Assembly: GCA_024235735.1 (NCBI GenBank)
Contig: JACKLU010000011.1
Span: 15,860-79,859 of the forward strand
DNA: 64,000 nucleotides
Direction of reading: 5' to 3'
DNA from: Burkholderiales bacterium
GTDB taxonomy: Bacteria > Pseudomonadota > Gammaproteobacteria > Burkholderiales > Nitrosomonadaceae
Below are positions 17,241 to 27,400 of this stretch, piece after piece. Positions within the stretch are counted from its first letter, which is position 1. Every line of letters starts with the position of its first letter. A program made the translations under genes and the position numbers. Under the pieces are notes generated by a model. The model made no database searches. It had not been told where the DNA came from and saw only the letters and a list, made by a program, of their open reading frames with translations.

Positions 17241-18617
17241 ATGACGATAGCGCGCAAAATAACAATTATGGTTTTCACTGCCGTCCTGACCGGCCCAGCT
17301 CAGGCGTTGAGTCTGCTCGATGCATACGAAGCCGCGCTGGAGCACGACCCCACTTATCGCTCGGCGTTTCATGAAAGTGAAGCTGGAGAACAAAACGAAG
17401 TTATTAGCCGCGCGAGCCTGTTACCCAATCTGACCATCACACATACGGACAGCAAAAGCGTCGGCAACAATATTCAGGGAACAAACGGCACCACCAACCC
17501 TAGGGATCTGAATTTCCACAGTCAGGTCAGCGCATTGACCTTGCGTCAGCCGATCATCAATATGGAAGCCGTTGCCGGTTATCGCCAGGGGCAAGCGCAG
17601 ACCAATTCCAGTCGCGCCCGCTTTACCGGCCAAAGCCAGCAGCTGATTGTCCGGTTGGTTGAAGTCTACTTTGAGACATTACTGGCGCAACACCGGTTGA
17701 AACTGGCACAAGCGCAATTGGATTCACTCACGGAACTCAAGCGCGTCAACGAAAACATGCTGCTGAAAGGTGAAGGCACCACCACGGATGTACTGGAAAC
17801 ACAATCCCGCCATGCGTTGGCGCAGGCGCAACTGATCGAAGCACAGGATGAATTGTATGTTGCGCAATTACGTCTGGAGTCGATGATAGGGCGGGAAGCA
17901 GTGCAACTCCACCATTTATCGGATATCTTCCGCGCCGATATGGTCTTCCTGCCCAATTTTGAAGATTGGCGGGCACTCGCGATAGATCGTAACGCGGAAC
18001 TCGCCACCCAGCGGCACATCGTGCAATCGGGCAAAGAAGAAATACGCAAGACCTACGCGGGCCACACGCCACGCGTCGATTTTGTCGCCAGTCTCAGCCG
18101 GAACAAAGCGGCATCATTCTTTACCGCCGATCGCGAAGTTGAGCTCGCCACGGTTGGCGTCGAGGTCAATCTGCCGTTATACGCCGGCGGACGCGTGAAT
18201 GCGTTGACGGATCAGGCTAAGGCCAATCACGCGCGCGCCGAGGCCGAACTGGACGCCATTATGGATAATGTTTTGGTTGAACTGCGCAGACAATATCAGC
18301 GGGTGTACAGCAGCGTGCGGCGTATCGAATCACTGGAACTGGCGGTAAAATCGGCCAAACTGCTAGTACATGCGACAGAAAAAAGCATACAGGGCGGTAT
18401 CCGCATCAATCTGGATTTACTCGATGCACAACAGCAACTTTTTAATAGTGAAATTAATCTGGCCGAGGCTAAATACCATTTTCTGCTTGCGTACCTGCGC
18501 CTGAATCTGGCCGCGGGCACGCTGGTGCTGGAGGATTTGCGTAAAATCGCGTCTTACTTCACACCGGCTGATTCAGCGCCGGAGAATTTGACAACAACCG
18601 GCGCAATGCAGAAATAA
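17241..18617 (+). CDS. Type I secretion outer membrane channel, TolC family
   Basis: This 458-residue TolC-family protein completes the secretion system. A signal peptide covers about residues 1-22, with cleavage after PAQA. The mature part has the duplicated helical repeat of the family: LSLLDAYEAALEHDPTY, then LYAGGRVNALTDQAKANHARAEAELD in the second half, and many Gln/Glu heptads. Its stop codon is immediately followed, with no spacer, by the stop codon of the convergent small gene on the other strand, so the transcripts of the two genes must overlap. A terminator between them is not visible. Confidence 0.93.
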   Translation: MTIARKITIMVFTAVLTGPAQALSLLDAYEAALEHDPTYRSAFHESEAGEQNEVISRASLLPNLTITHTDSKSVGNNIQGTNGTTNPRDLNFHSQVSALTLRQPIINMEAVAGYRQGQAQTNSSRARFTGQSQQLIVRLVEVYFETLLAQHRLKLAQAQLDSLTELKRVNENMLLKGEGTTTDVLETQSRHALAQAQLIEAQDELYVAQLRLESMIGREAVQLHHLSDIFRADMVFLPNFEDWRALAIDRNAELATQRHIVQSGKEEIRKTYAGHTPRVDFVASLSRNKAASFFTADREVELATVGVEVNLPLYAGGRVNALTDQAKANHARAEAELDAIMDNVLVELRRQYQRVYSSVRRIESLELAVKSAKLLVHATEKSIQGGIRINLDLLDAQQQLFNSEINLAEAKYHFLLAYLRLNLAAGTLVLEDLRKIASYFTPADSAPENLTTTGAMQK

Positions 18618-18824
18618 TCAATGCCTGTCAACAGGTAGTGCATTTTTTAGCGCAGCCTGATACGCCATTCTCGCGGTGCCGGCAATCGCCAGTCTGGCCT
18701 TGAGTTGTGCAATTTCATTTTCCACGACGCGCAAATTGGTAATTTGCGCTTTGGCTTCCTGACTCAGCGATGACAATGGGTATTCGACGCCATCAATGAT
18801 GATCTTTTTTTCACTTTCTGTCAT
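18618..18824 (-). CDS. Small DUF6447-like protein
   Basis: This 68-residue protein matches my memory of the DUF6447 family: KIIIDGVEYPLSSLSQEAKAQI, then NLRVVENEIAQLKARLAI and TARMAYQAALKNAL. It is predicted to be a short beta strand followed by an alpha-helical hairpin or coiled coil, with no signal peptide. The function is unknown. It lies 38 bases after the DUF5658-like gene on the same strand and abuts the TolC gene tail to tail. Related small proteins are often seen near type I secretion genes, which hints at a link to secretion, but that is inference. Confidence 0.75.
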   Translation of the reverse strand: MTESEKKIIIDGVEYPLSSLSQEAKAQITNLRVVENEIAQLKARLAIAGTARMAYQAALKNALPVDRH

Positions 18825-18862
18825 TTTGATTCTCGACTGTATAAATTTAAAGAACGCCCATT

Positions 18863-19342
18863 CTACAAACTCGAGGCCTGTTCAAGCAAGTAAAGTTCGT
18901 ATCCAATTAACAAACTGTAACCGGTCAGAATCAAATAATGCAGATGCCTGACGCGCATTCCGCCGAAAAATTTTACATTCTGATGAATCACCAGCATGAC
19001 AAGCGCCAGGGCCGTAAGCGCCATTTTCACCGCAATGAATTTATCCACGCTGTCTTCAATCAGAATCAGCATGAACCAGTTCAGTTCTTCGCCACCGCTG
19101 TCCAGAATTTTCAGCGTAAAAACCGCATCGCATACGCTTAGAAGCATGACGCCGATAACACAAAACATCAGATGATCCGCGTAGCGATCGACATACGCGC
19201 TCCCGCCGCGCCCTGTTTCGGCGCGTCGCTCGCCAGTGCGTTTGCCTGGCCTAAACCCCAGATGATACGCGCAAAAGAAAGGAACATCCCGCCGGCGATC
19301 CTGTACACGGGTATTCTCACGGATAGTTTGAACAATAGTCAT
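18863..19342 (-). CDS. DUF5658-like small membrane protein
   Basis: This 159-residue protein has a charged, arginine-rich N-terminal half without recognisable domain, then three hydrophobic helices: MFCVIGVMLLSVCDAVFTL, VDKFIAVKMALTALALVMLVIH, and YLILTGYSLLIGYELYLL. The D..FTL..L..GG.ELNWFM arrangement is the DUF5658 pattern. GAGGAG stands eight bases before the ATG, which supports the start at 19342. It is transcribed with the DUF6447-like gene downstream. The function is unknown; it is an inner-membrane protein by composition. Confidence 0.72.
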   Translation of the reverse strand: MTIVQTIRENTRVQDRRRDVPFFCAYHLGFRPGKRTGERRAETGRGGSAYVDRYADHLMFCVIGVMLLSVCDAVFTLKILDSGGEELNWFMLILIEDSVDKFIAVKMALTALALVMLVIHQNVKFFGGMRVRHLHYLILTGYSLLIGYELYLLEQASSL

Positions 19343-19712
19343 ATAAAAAACTCCTCTTCATCAAATCTTCAAACAGAGTCGGCTGATTGCGGTCACTTGC
19401 TTATCGTGTTACGGCAATCCGGAAACACACACTATCCTTGCTAAAAAATATATTCGGGGCAGTCGATCCCGGGCAAACACAAGCCAGAAAACGAGATACA
19501 TGCCTGATAAATGAGCAATGCCGAGTCTGTTTTTAACGCCGCGGCGGCACAACGGAGATCGTTTTTCATCAGCTTGCTGATGCTATCGTATAGCGCTCAT
19601 GGCAACCATCATACTGCACAACAGTACAATGCCCCCCGATTTGCTGTAGAATCTAAGTCACTTGATGTGTTTCCGGAAAGTGACCACCGCCCTTCAATTT
19701 CTTATCAGCGCA
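19343..19712. other. Intergenic region between divergent DUF5658-like gene and lptE
   Basis: This 370-base stretch separates a - strand gene from the + strand lptE. It should hold promoters for both. I see no clear -10/-35 pair, no convincing gene and no repeat. The lptE frame is open upstream of its chosen start. In many betaproteobacteria leuS precedes lptE, but there is no trace of it here. Confidence 0.5.
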
Positions 19713-20285
19713 ATGAACAAAACCGCAGCAACCGCAACCGATTACCCGGCGAAATACCGATCATCCGGAATTCTTGTTCTGACAGTACTTTTAATGTTTC
19801 TCCTATTGACCGCCTGCGGTTTCAAACTGCGTGGTCAGATTTCATCGCTGCCGTTCAAAACATTATACGTCGCCGCGCCTTCGGGCCACACCATCGGATC
19901 GGATTTGCGTCGTGCGGTCGGCGCTTCGACGACCACAAAAATTGTTGACACAATGGAAGAAGCCGAAGCCATTCTGCAGGTCATCAACGCCAGCAATGAG
20001 CGGCGGATTCTTTCACTTTCAGGCGGCGGGCGCGTCCGCGAGTTTGAACTGGTTTTTCGAATATCCACGCGTCTTCTGGATACCAATGGTATTGAAATCG
20101 CGCCACAAACTGAAATTGTATTGACACGTATCTTACCGTTCCTGGATGCTCAGATTCTGGCCAAGGAAGCCGAGGAACAGATGCTTTACCGGGACATGCA
20201 GTCTGACGCCGTACAGCAGATCATCTGGCGTTTGTCGACTATTCGCAAACCCGACGCGCCGGCGGATCTCACGGCTACCAACTGA
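19713..20285 (+). CDS. lptE: LPS-assembly lipoprotein LptE
   Basis: LptE is the outer-membrane lipoprotein that plugs and assembles the LptD channel for LPS insertion. A hydrophobic signal ends in the lipobox LLTAC with Cys35, followed by the family hallmark GFKLRGQ. The rest (about 155 residues) matches the family length and the pattern of paired strands and helices. ATG 19713 is chosen because it gives a normal lipoprotein signal; the frame is open to 19662. The gene is followed after 8 bases by holA, a common order in beta- and gammaproteobacteria. Confidence 0.9.
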   Translation: MNKTAATATDYPAKYRSSGILVLTVLLMFLLLTACGFKLRGQISSLPFKTLYVAAPSGHTIGSDLRRAVGASTTTKIVDTMEEAEAILQVINASNERRILSLSGGGRVREFELVFRISTRLLDTNGIEIAPQTEIVLTRILPFLDAQILAKEAEEQMLYRDMQSDAVQQIIWRLSTIRKPDAPADLTATN

Positions 20286-20293
20286 TCACCGGC

Positions 20294-21307
20294 ATGCAGT
20301 TAAAAGCAGACCAGCTTGCCCTGCATCTGCAAAAACAGCTGGCGTCGCTATATACGGTTTTCGGCAGCGAACCGCTGCTGGTCGCCGAGACCACTGATCT
20401 GATTCGCAGGACAGCGCGCGAAAACGGCTTTACCGAACATGAAATCTACACCGTGGACAGCCACTTCCGCTGGACCGAGCTGCTCAGCGCCAGTTGCAGT
20501 CCGTCGCTGTTCGGTGATCGCAAAATCATCGACATACGTATTCCCACCGGAAAACCGGGTAAAGAGGGCGGAAAAACCATTGAGAACTACTGCCGGGCTT
20601 TGCCCGCGGATGCCATCACGCTGATCACGCTGCCCAGAATGGACCGGCAGAGCCAGTCCGCCAAATGGTTCAAAGCCATCGAGAATGCAGGCGTCATGGT
20701 ACCCATTTACGCCCTTGAGCAGGCGCAATTGCCAATCTGGATCAGAAACCGGCTCGCCCTGCAGCAGCAAACGGTCGACCAGGACACCCTGCTGTTTATC
20801 GCCGGACAGGTTGAAGGTAATCTGCTGGCCGCGAATCAGGAAATACAGAAGCTTGCGCTGCTCTACCCTTCCGGCCATCTGTCGTTCGAAGCGGTCAAAA
20901 ACGCTATTCTCGACGTTGCCCGCTATGATGTTTATCAACTGGCGGACGCCATGTTGTCAGCCAATCCGGCGCGTTTTACGCGCATACTGGCCGGACTGCA
21001 AAGCGAAGGCGCCGCGCCGCCGCTCATTCTGACAGTTTTATGCGAACAGATCCGGCAATTGACTTTCCTGCGCAAAGGACTGAATCAGGGTATTCCCGCC
21101 GGTCAGCTGTTAAAAACAGTCCGCATCTGGGGAGAACGGCAAAATACAGTTATCATGGCCGCAAAGCGAATCACGGAGCAGCAGTTGTTGAAAAGCCTGC
21201 TGCACGCGGCAAAAATAGACCGGATTATCAAAGGCGTGGCTGACGGCAATGTCAAAGACGCCTGGAATGAACTGCTGATCCTCGGCGTCAATCTTACAGT
21301 CAAATAA
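20294..21307 (+). CDS. holA: DNA polymerase III delta subunit
   Basis: The delta subunit opens the sliding clamp during clamp loading at the replication fork. The 337-residue length is normal. The N-terminal AAA-like domain shows LYTVFGSEPLLVAETTDLIRR, and the body has the VDSHFRWTELLSA and LIRALE-like helical segments of HolA. The last third is the collar domain (LTVLCEQIRQL). It starts 8 bases after lptE, so the two are co-transcribed. A MITE of family 1 is inserted 36 bases after the stop. Confidence 0.92.
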   Translation: MQLKADQLALHLQKQLASLYTVFGSEPLLVAETTDLIRRTARENGFTEHEIYTVDSHFRWTELLSASCSPSLFGDRKIIDIRIPTGKPGKEGGKTIENYCRALPADAITLITLPRMDRQSQSAKWFKAIENAGVMVPIYALEQAQLPIWIRNRLALQQQTVDQDTLLFIAGQVEGNLLAANQEIQKLALLYPSGHLSFEAVKNAILDVARYDVYQLADAMLSANPARFTRILAGLQSEGAAPPLILTVLCEQIRQLTFLRKGLNQGIPAGQLLKTVRIWGERQNTVIMAAKRITEQQLLKSLLHAAKIDRIIKGVADGNVKDAWNELLILGVNLTVK

Positions 21308-21343
21308 GCGCATCACGATGAAATGGTCATGATTCACAGAACT

Positions 21344-21484
21344 GAGACCTTTGCACGACTACTACGCGGCACGATAATTGCGTTAAAAATTTGCGAAAAA
21401 TGCTCACTTACCCCATGTAAACTCCGTTTTTTCGCAAATTCTTGCCTTATTCTCGCGCCGCTCATGACGCCGTGCAAAGGTCTC
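21344..21484 (+). repeat. MITE family 1, full-length copy at the 5' end of cusC
   Basis: A 141-base element with terminal inverted repeats GAGACCTTTGCACG and CGTGCAAAGGTCTC, and a second inner pair, AAAAATTTGCGAA and TTCGCAAATTCTTG. It is about 90% identical to the reverse complement of 61915-62054. A GAACT motif adjoins the left end and recurs one base past the right end, which resembles a short target duplication. It has no room for a transposase, so it would need one supplied from elsewhere. It ends six bases before the cusC start. Confidence 0.85.
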
Positions 21485-21490
21485 CGAACT

Positions 21491-22861
21491 ATGATCCTGA
21501 CAGCAGTAACTGTCTTTATTTTTCCTGCGTTCAGCTTCGGGGAAACTTCACATTGGAACCCTGCCACTGTACCGCAACCTGCAGATGTGATGCCGCTGCC
21601 GCCTGCCGGAATGAACGCGAAGGACAGTGACGCCATTCTGTCCGCCCTGATTACTGAAGCGTTTGAAAACAATCCTGAAATTCTTGCCGCACAACGCGAG
21701 CATGACGCCGCCCGCCAGCGTATCGCACCCGCGGCGGCGCTTGACGACCCTATGCTCGAGGCTGGTGTGATCAATTTGCCGCTGGCGTCATCGCCTTTCA
21801 ACCGGGACGATATGACCATGAAAATGATCGGCCTTTCCCAGCGATTGCCCTTTCCCGGAAAGCGCGGTTTGCGCAGGGATGTCGCCGCGCAGGATGCGCA
21901 AAGCATCGAACATGGCTACCAGGAAACCATCAACCGCATCATGCGCACAATCAAAGTCGCCTATTTCGATCTGGGCCTCACGCGCGCAACGATTCAGCTG
22001 ACCGAAAAAAACAAATCCATTCTGGAAGATTTTCTGCATATTGCCGAAGACCACTACACCTTGGGCATGGGCGGTCAGACGGATGTACTGAAAGCGCAGA
22101 CGCAGATATCCCGGATGCAGGACGAATTGCTCAAACTGGGCCGCGAAATACCCGCAATCGAAGCCGATCTGATCCGCGCGCTGGGACGTCATGATACCGG
22201 TGGCATACCCGGCATAACCCTGTCGCAATGGCCTGAAACACCGCTGAACCCGGAATCCTTGCACGAAACCGCGCTGACGCAGCGTCCGCAGCTTAAAGCC
22301 CTGCAAAGTATCATGGCGCGCACTGCAAAAGAAACGGATCTGGCGCGAAAGGATTATTATCCTGATCTCGATGTGCGGCTTTCATACGGTCAGCGCAGTT
22401 CCATGCTCGACGGCGCGAGCCGTCCGGATATGGTGGGTTTTACCGTGGCGATCAACCTGCCGGTCTGGCGCGACAGCAAACTTGCGCCGCGTATCGCCGA
22501 GTCGCTGGCGTTGCGCGATCAGGCCATCCATCTGTATCAGGCGCAGCGCAATGAAATTGCGGCCGGCCTACGCCAGTACACTGCGGCGGCGGAACAAAAC
22601 CTGAAATCCATACGGCTTTACCGGACGGCCATTCTGCCGCAGGCGCTGCTCACCGTCGAGTCCGCGCTCGCCGCGTACCGCGTCAACCGCGTCGACTTTC
22701 TGACCCTGCTCGACAGTCAGATGACGGTATTTGAATATGAAATCAGTCTTGTCACGGCAATCGCAAACTATAACAAGGCGCTTGCGGAAATTGATTTCAT
22801 CACGGGCAACTCCCTCGCCAATCCGGCAGAAAGCAGGGGACAAGGCGAACACCATGACTAA
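21491..22861 (+). CDS. cusC: Outer membrane efflux protein of the Cus-type metal exporter (CusC/CzcC-like, TolC family)
   Basis: This TolC-fold channel of about 456 residues forms the outer-membrane exit of the copper/silver pump. A signal peptide is seen at the start (MILTAVTVFIFPAFSFG). The mature protein has the two family helical repeats (NPEILAAQREHDAARQRI and AYRVNRVDFLTLLDSQMTVFEYE). The ATG at 21491 is chosen since it begins the signal peptide; the frame runs further upstream to 21323 only by reading through the MITE. No ribosome-binding site of normal quality is seen outside the MITE end (GGTCTCCGAACT). The next gene overlaps the stop by 8 bp. Confidence 0.88.
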   Translation: MILTAVTVFIFPAFSFGETSHWNPATVPQPADVMPLPPAGMNAKDSDAILSALITEAFENNPEILAAQREHDAARQRIAPAAALDDPMLEAGVINLPLASSPFNRDDMTMKMIGLSQRLPFPGKRGLRRDVAAQDAQSIEHGYQETINRIMRTIKVAYFDLGLTRATIQLTEKNKSILEDFLHIAEDHYTLGMGGQTDVLKAQTQISRMQDELLKLGREIPAIEADLIRALGRHDTGGIPGITLSQWPETPLNPESLHETALTQRPQLKALQSIMARTAKETDLARKDYYPDLDVRLSYGQRSSMLDGASRPDMVGFTVAINLPVWRDSKLAPRIAESLALRDQAIHLYQAQRNEIAAGLRQYTAAAEQNLKSIRLYRTAILPQALLTVESALAAYRVNRVDFLTLLDSQMTVFEYEISLVTAIANYNKALAEIDFITGNSLANPAESRGQGEHHD

Positions 22862-24437
22862 ACCGTTTGTTGTTGTCATGTTGGTCATCACAGCACTCGC
22901 CGCCGGCTACTGGTGGGGCAGCGCCGGGCAACCTGCATCCACGCCCGCATCTGCAACCGGCGCGGCGGATACGGCGTCAGCCGGACGTCAGATTCTTTAT
23001 TACCGCAACCCGATGGGTCTGCCGGATATTTCTCCGGTACCGAAGAAAGATTCGATGGGTATGGACTATATCCCGGTTTATGCGGACGAGGCGGCACCGG
23101 CTGACGACAATGCCGTGCACATCAGTCCTGAAAGAATCCAGAAAATCGGTGTCAAAACCGAACCCGCCGCATACCGCAGGCTCCACCGGATGATACAGGC
23201 GCTGGCAACCGTACAGGCCGACGAGCGCCTGTTATATACCGTTTCCCCTAAATTCGAAGGCTGGATACAGCGGCTGCATGTCAGCACCACCGGGCAGAAA
23301 ATTAAAACAGGCGAAGTGTTGATGGATGTCTACAGCCCGGAATTGATTACCGCGCAACACGATTATCTGATCGCTGCGAAAGGCATGCATTGGGTCAGGG
23401 AAAGCGATCCGGATGTCCAGGCAAAAATGCAGCGGCTTTCGGAGAATGCGCTGCAAAGACTGTATAACTGGGATATTGCGGAATCCGATCTGCGCCGGTT
23501 GCAGCGCGAAGGCAGTCCGATGACCTACTTACCGCTGCGCGCCGCTGTTAACGGCGTCGTGATTACCAAAAACGCCGTTCAGGGAAAACGCTTCATGCCG
23601 GGCGACACATTGTATGAAATCGCCGATCTGTCCCATGTCTGGGTGCTGGCGGAAGTATTCGAGCAGGATTTGCATATGCTGCGCCCCGAACAAACCGCCA
23701 CAATCAGCGTGGATGCTTATCCCGGTAAAAAATTCACCGGCCGGATGACGTTCATTTACCCGGTAGTCACGCCGGAAACCCGAACCACCCGGGTTCGCAT
23801 TGAACTGGCTAATAAAGAAGCGCTCCTCAAACCGGATATGTATGCACGGGTTGAATTTTCCGCGCAACATGGCCCGCATGAAGTCTTGACTGTACCGAAC
23901 TCCGCGGTACTGGATACCGGCCTGAAGAAAATGGTGCTGATCGCACTCGGCACGGGACGCTTTGAACCGCGCGCGATTAAAACCGGCATGCGGGCTGATG
24001 AATACACCGAAGTGCTTTCCGGACTGGCCGAAGGTGAAGCGGTCGTCACTCGCGCAAACTTTCTCATTGATGCTGAAAGCAACCTCAAAGCGGCGTTATC
24101 CGGATTTAATCCCTCTCCTGCCGATGTTCAACCGGATGTGGATAGGCCCGACAGACCGGCTGACGCTTCAGCCCAGACACATCATGGCAAAGGCGTCATC
24201 CGTTCAATAGACTGGAGCGCCGCAACAATTACGCTTGCGCATGAGCCGATCGCCAGTCTCCAATGGCCAGCAATGGTCATGGACTTCCGCGTAAGCGATC
24301 CCGCACTGTTGCAATCGGTCAAACCGGGTCAGGCCATCGGCTTTATGCTGACAGCGCAGGCGGACGGCGGTTATCGCATCACCCATCTGTATTCTGCGGC
24401 GGATAGTGCAATCAGTAGCGGGCACGGCGGACACTGA
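22854..24437 (+). CDS. cusB: CusB-like RND adaptor with metal-binding N terminus and fused CusF-like C-terminal domain
   Basis: This periplasmic membrane-fusion protein (527 residues) passes metal to the RND pump. After a signal/anchor helix there is a heavy-metal-binding segment near residues 47-75 (YYRNPMGLPDISPVPKKD, then MGMDYIPVY), which uses Met residues. The lipoyl, barrel and hairpin domains follow. The last 85 residues, from GKGVIRSIDWSAATITL through WPAMVMDF, match CusF: the Trp and Met metal ligands of that fold are present. In E. coli, CusF is a separate protein, so this is a fusion. The ATG at 22854 overlaps cusC by 8 bp. A TTG/ATG frame extends upstream but lies inside cusC. Confidence 0.92.
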   Translation: MTKPFVVVMLVITALAAGYWWGSAGQPASTPASATGAADTASAGRQILYYRNPMGLPDISPVPKKDSMGMDYIPVYADEAAPADDNAVHISPERIQKIGVKTEPAAYRRLHRMIQALATVQADERLLYTVSPKFEGWIQRLHVSTTGQKIKTGEVLMDVYSPELITAQHDYLIAAKGMHWVRESDPDVQAKMQRLSENALQRLYNWDIAESDLRRLQREGSPMTYLPLRAAVNGVVITKNAVQGKRFMPGDTLYEIADLSHVWVLAEVFEQDLHMLRPEQTATISVDAYPGKKFTGRMTFIYPVVTPETRTTRVRIELANKEALLKPDMYARVEFSAQHGPHEVLTVPNSAVLDTGLKKMVLIALGTGRFEPRAIKTGMRADEYTEVLSGLAEGEAVVTRANFLIDAESNLKAALSGFNPSPADVQPDVDRPDRPADASAQTHHGKGVIRSIDWSAATITLAHEPIASLQWPAMVMDFRVSDPALLQSVKPGQAIGFMLTAQADGGYRITHLYSAADSAISSGHGGH

Positions 24438-24438
24438 C

Positions 24439-27400
24439 ATGTTGAACAGGGTTATCGAATGGTCGGCCCGCAACAGTTTTCTGGTGCTGCTGGCAACAGT
24501 CACCCTCATCGCCATGAGCATCTACGCCGTCATGCGCACGCCGCTCGACGCCATCCCCGATTTATCGGATGTGCAGATCATCATTTATACGGAATATCCC
24601 GGCCAGGCGCCTCAGGTTGTGGAAGATCAGATCACCTATCCGCTGAGCACGGCGATGCTGGCCGTACCGAAATCCAAAGTCGTGCGCGGCTTGTCGGTAT
24701 TCGGCGCTTCATTCATCTATGTCATTTTTGAAGACGGCACCGACATCTACTGGGCGCGGACCCGGGTGCTTGAATACCTGAATTTCGCTTCCGGACAAAT
24801 GCCTGCCGGCGTGACGCCCACGCTCGGCCCCGATGCAACCGGCGTCGGCTGGGTCTATCAATATGTGGTGCAGTCCGCCCGGCACACGCTTGAGGAATTG
24901 CGTACCATCCAGGACTGGTTTGTCCGCTATCAGCTCACCAAAACACAGGGCGTGGCGGAAATCGCCAGCGTGGGTGGATTTGTAAAAACCTATCAGGTCA
25001 CGATTGAACCGCATAAATTGCAGTCCTACGGCATTCCGATCACCCGGGTCGCAGAGGTGATCCGCGCCAGCAACCGCGATGTAGGCGGACGCATCATCGA
25101 AATGGCGGAAACCGAATACATCCTGCGCGGCCGCGGCTATTTGCGCGGCATAGCCGATATCGAGAATCTTGTCCTCAAGGCGAATGCCGGCACACCCGTC
25201 CTGGTGCGTGACGTGGCGCACGTCGAACTGGCGCCGGACGAGCGGCGCGGCATAATTGAACTGAACGGCGAAGGTGAAGCCGTTTCCGGCATCGCGGTAG
25301 CGCGCTACGGCCAGAATGCGCTCGAAGTTATCGACAACCTGAAGCACAAAATCGCCGAGATCTCCAGTGGTCTGCCGGACGGCGTATCGCTGCGAGCGGC
25401 TTATGACCGCTCCGATCTGATCAACCGCGCCATCGACAATTTGAAGCAGGTGCTGCTGGAAGAAAGCTTCATCGTCGCGCTGGTCTGCATCATCTTCCTT
25501 ATGCATGTCAGAAGCGCGCTGGTGGCGATCATCATGCTGCCGGTCGGCATGTTGATCGCAATGGGCGCCATGCATCTGATGGACATCAATTCCAACATCA
25601 TGAGCCTCGGCGGCATTGCCATCGCAATCGGCACCATGGTGGACGCGGCCATCGTCATGATTGAGAATGCGCACAAGCATCTGGAGCGCGCCGGGCCGGA
25701 TGCATCCCGTGCGCAGCTGGTGATTGACGCCTGCCGCGAAGTCGGTCCGGCGTTGTTTTTCAGCCTGCTGATCATCACTGTTTCGTTTCTGCCGGTATTC
25801 ACACTGGAAGCGCAGGAAGGACGGATGTTTGCCCCGCTCGCTTACACCAAAACCTTCGCCATGGCCGGTGCGGCGTTGCTGTCGATCACGCTGGTTCCGG
25901 TGTTGATGCTGCTTTTTATCCGCGGCAAAATCACGCCGGAAAACAAGAACCCCGTCAACCGGATGCTGATCGGCCTCTACCGTCCTGTCATCGCCTGGGT
26001 CATGCGCTGGAAAAAACTGACCATTGCAACAGCGGTCTTTGCGTTGATCGCATCCATTTACCCGGCCTTGAAGCTGGGCGGCGAATTCATGCCGACGCTC
26101 AACGAAGGCAGCCTGCTATACATGCCGATCACCCTACCGGCGATCTCCGTCACCCAGGCCGCCGAATTGCTGCAAACCCAGAACAGGATCATTAAAAGTT
26201 TTCCCGAAGTTGAATCAGTCCTCGGTAAAGCCGGGCGCGCCAATACCGCCACCGACCCGGCGCCGCTCGAAATGTTTGAAACCATCATCAACCTGAAACC
26301 CGAGCATGAGTGGCGTGACGGCATGACCGTCGACACGCTGATTGCTGAAATGGACGCCGCACTGCAAATACCCGGCGTCAATAACGCCTGGACCATGCCG
26401 ATCAAAAACCGGATTGACATGCTCGCCACCGGCATTCGCACGCCGATCGGCATCAAGGTGTTCGGCAACGATCTCGAGGAAATCGAGCAGCTCGCCAAAC
26501 GCATCGAATCGGTGATCAAAACCGTACCCGGCACCACCAGCGCCTACGCCGAGCGTTCTACCGGCGGTTATTACCTCGATATAGAACCCGACCGACTGGC
26601 GCTGGCCCGCTACGGACTAGGCATCAACGATTTTTTGGACATTATCTCGCTCGCGCTGGGCGGTGAGATGCTGACCACCACCGTTGAAGGCCGCGAGCGA
26701 TTCAGCGTCAACATCCGTTACCCGCGCGAATTGCGTCAGGATCCGCAGGCCATCGCCACGCATGTCCTGATGCCGCTGCCCGATGGCGGCGTCGTTCCGC
26801 TGGGACAGGTGGCAAACATTCGGACTGTCAAAGCGCCGCCCGGCATACGCACCGAAAACGCGCTGCTATCCGTTTATATTTTCGTCGACATCCGCGACCG
26901 TGACATCGACAGTTACGTCATGGCGGCGCAAAAAGCGGTCGACGAACAGGTGAAATTTCCGCCGGGCTACTATGCCACCTGGAGCGGCCAGTTTGAGTAT
27001 ATGCAGCGCGCCAAGGAAAAACTGAAACTGGTCATTCCATTGACACTGACGCTTATTTTTCTGCTGCTCTATCTTAATTTCAGGCGACTCACCGAAACGT
27101 TGATCGTCATGCTGTCCGTGCCTTTCGCACTGGTCGGCGGCGTCTGGCTCATGTGGCTGCTGGATTACAACCTGAGCGTCGCGGCAGGCGTCGGATTCAT
27201 CGCTCTGATCGGCGTCGCCGCAGAAACCGGCGTCATCATGCTGGTCTATCTCGATCAGGCGTGGAAAAAAATCAAGGCACAATGCGCCATCAGCGGTGAA
27301 AAACCGTCACTGGCGAATCTCTACGCCGCAGTCATGGAAGGCGCGGTCGAACGCGTCAGGCCGAAAATCATGACTGTCGTCGCAATCATTGCGGGACTGC

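Noticed and set aside
19511..19948. A 145-codon + strand frame before and over lptE
   Set aside because: It shares most of its length with the well-supported lptE in another frame and has no domain.
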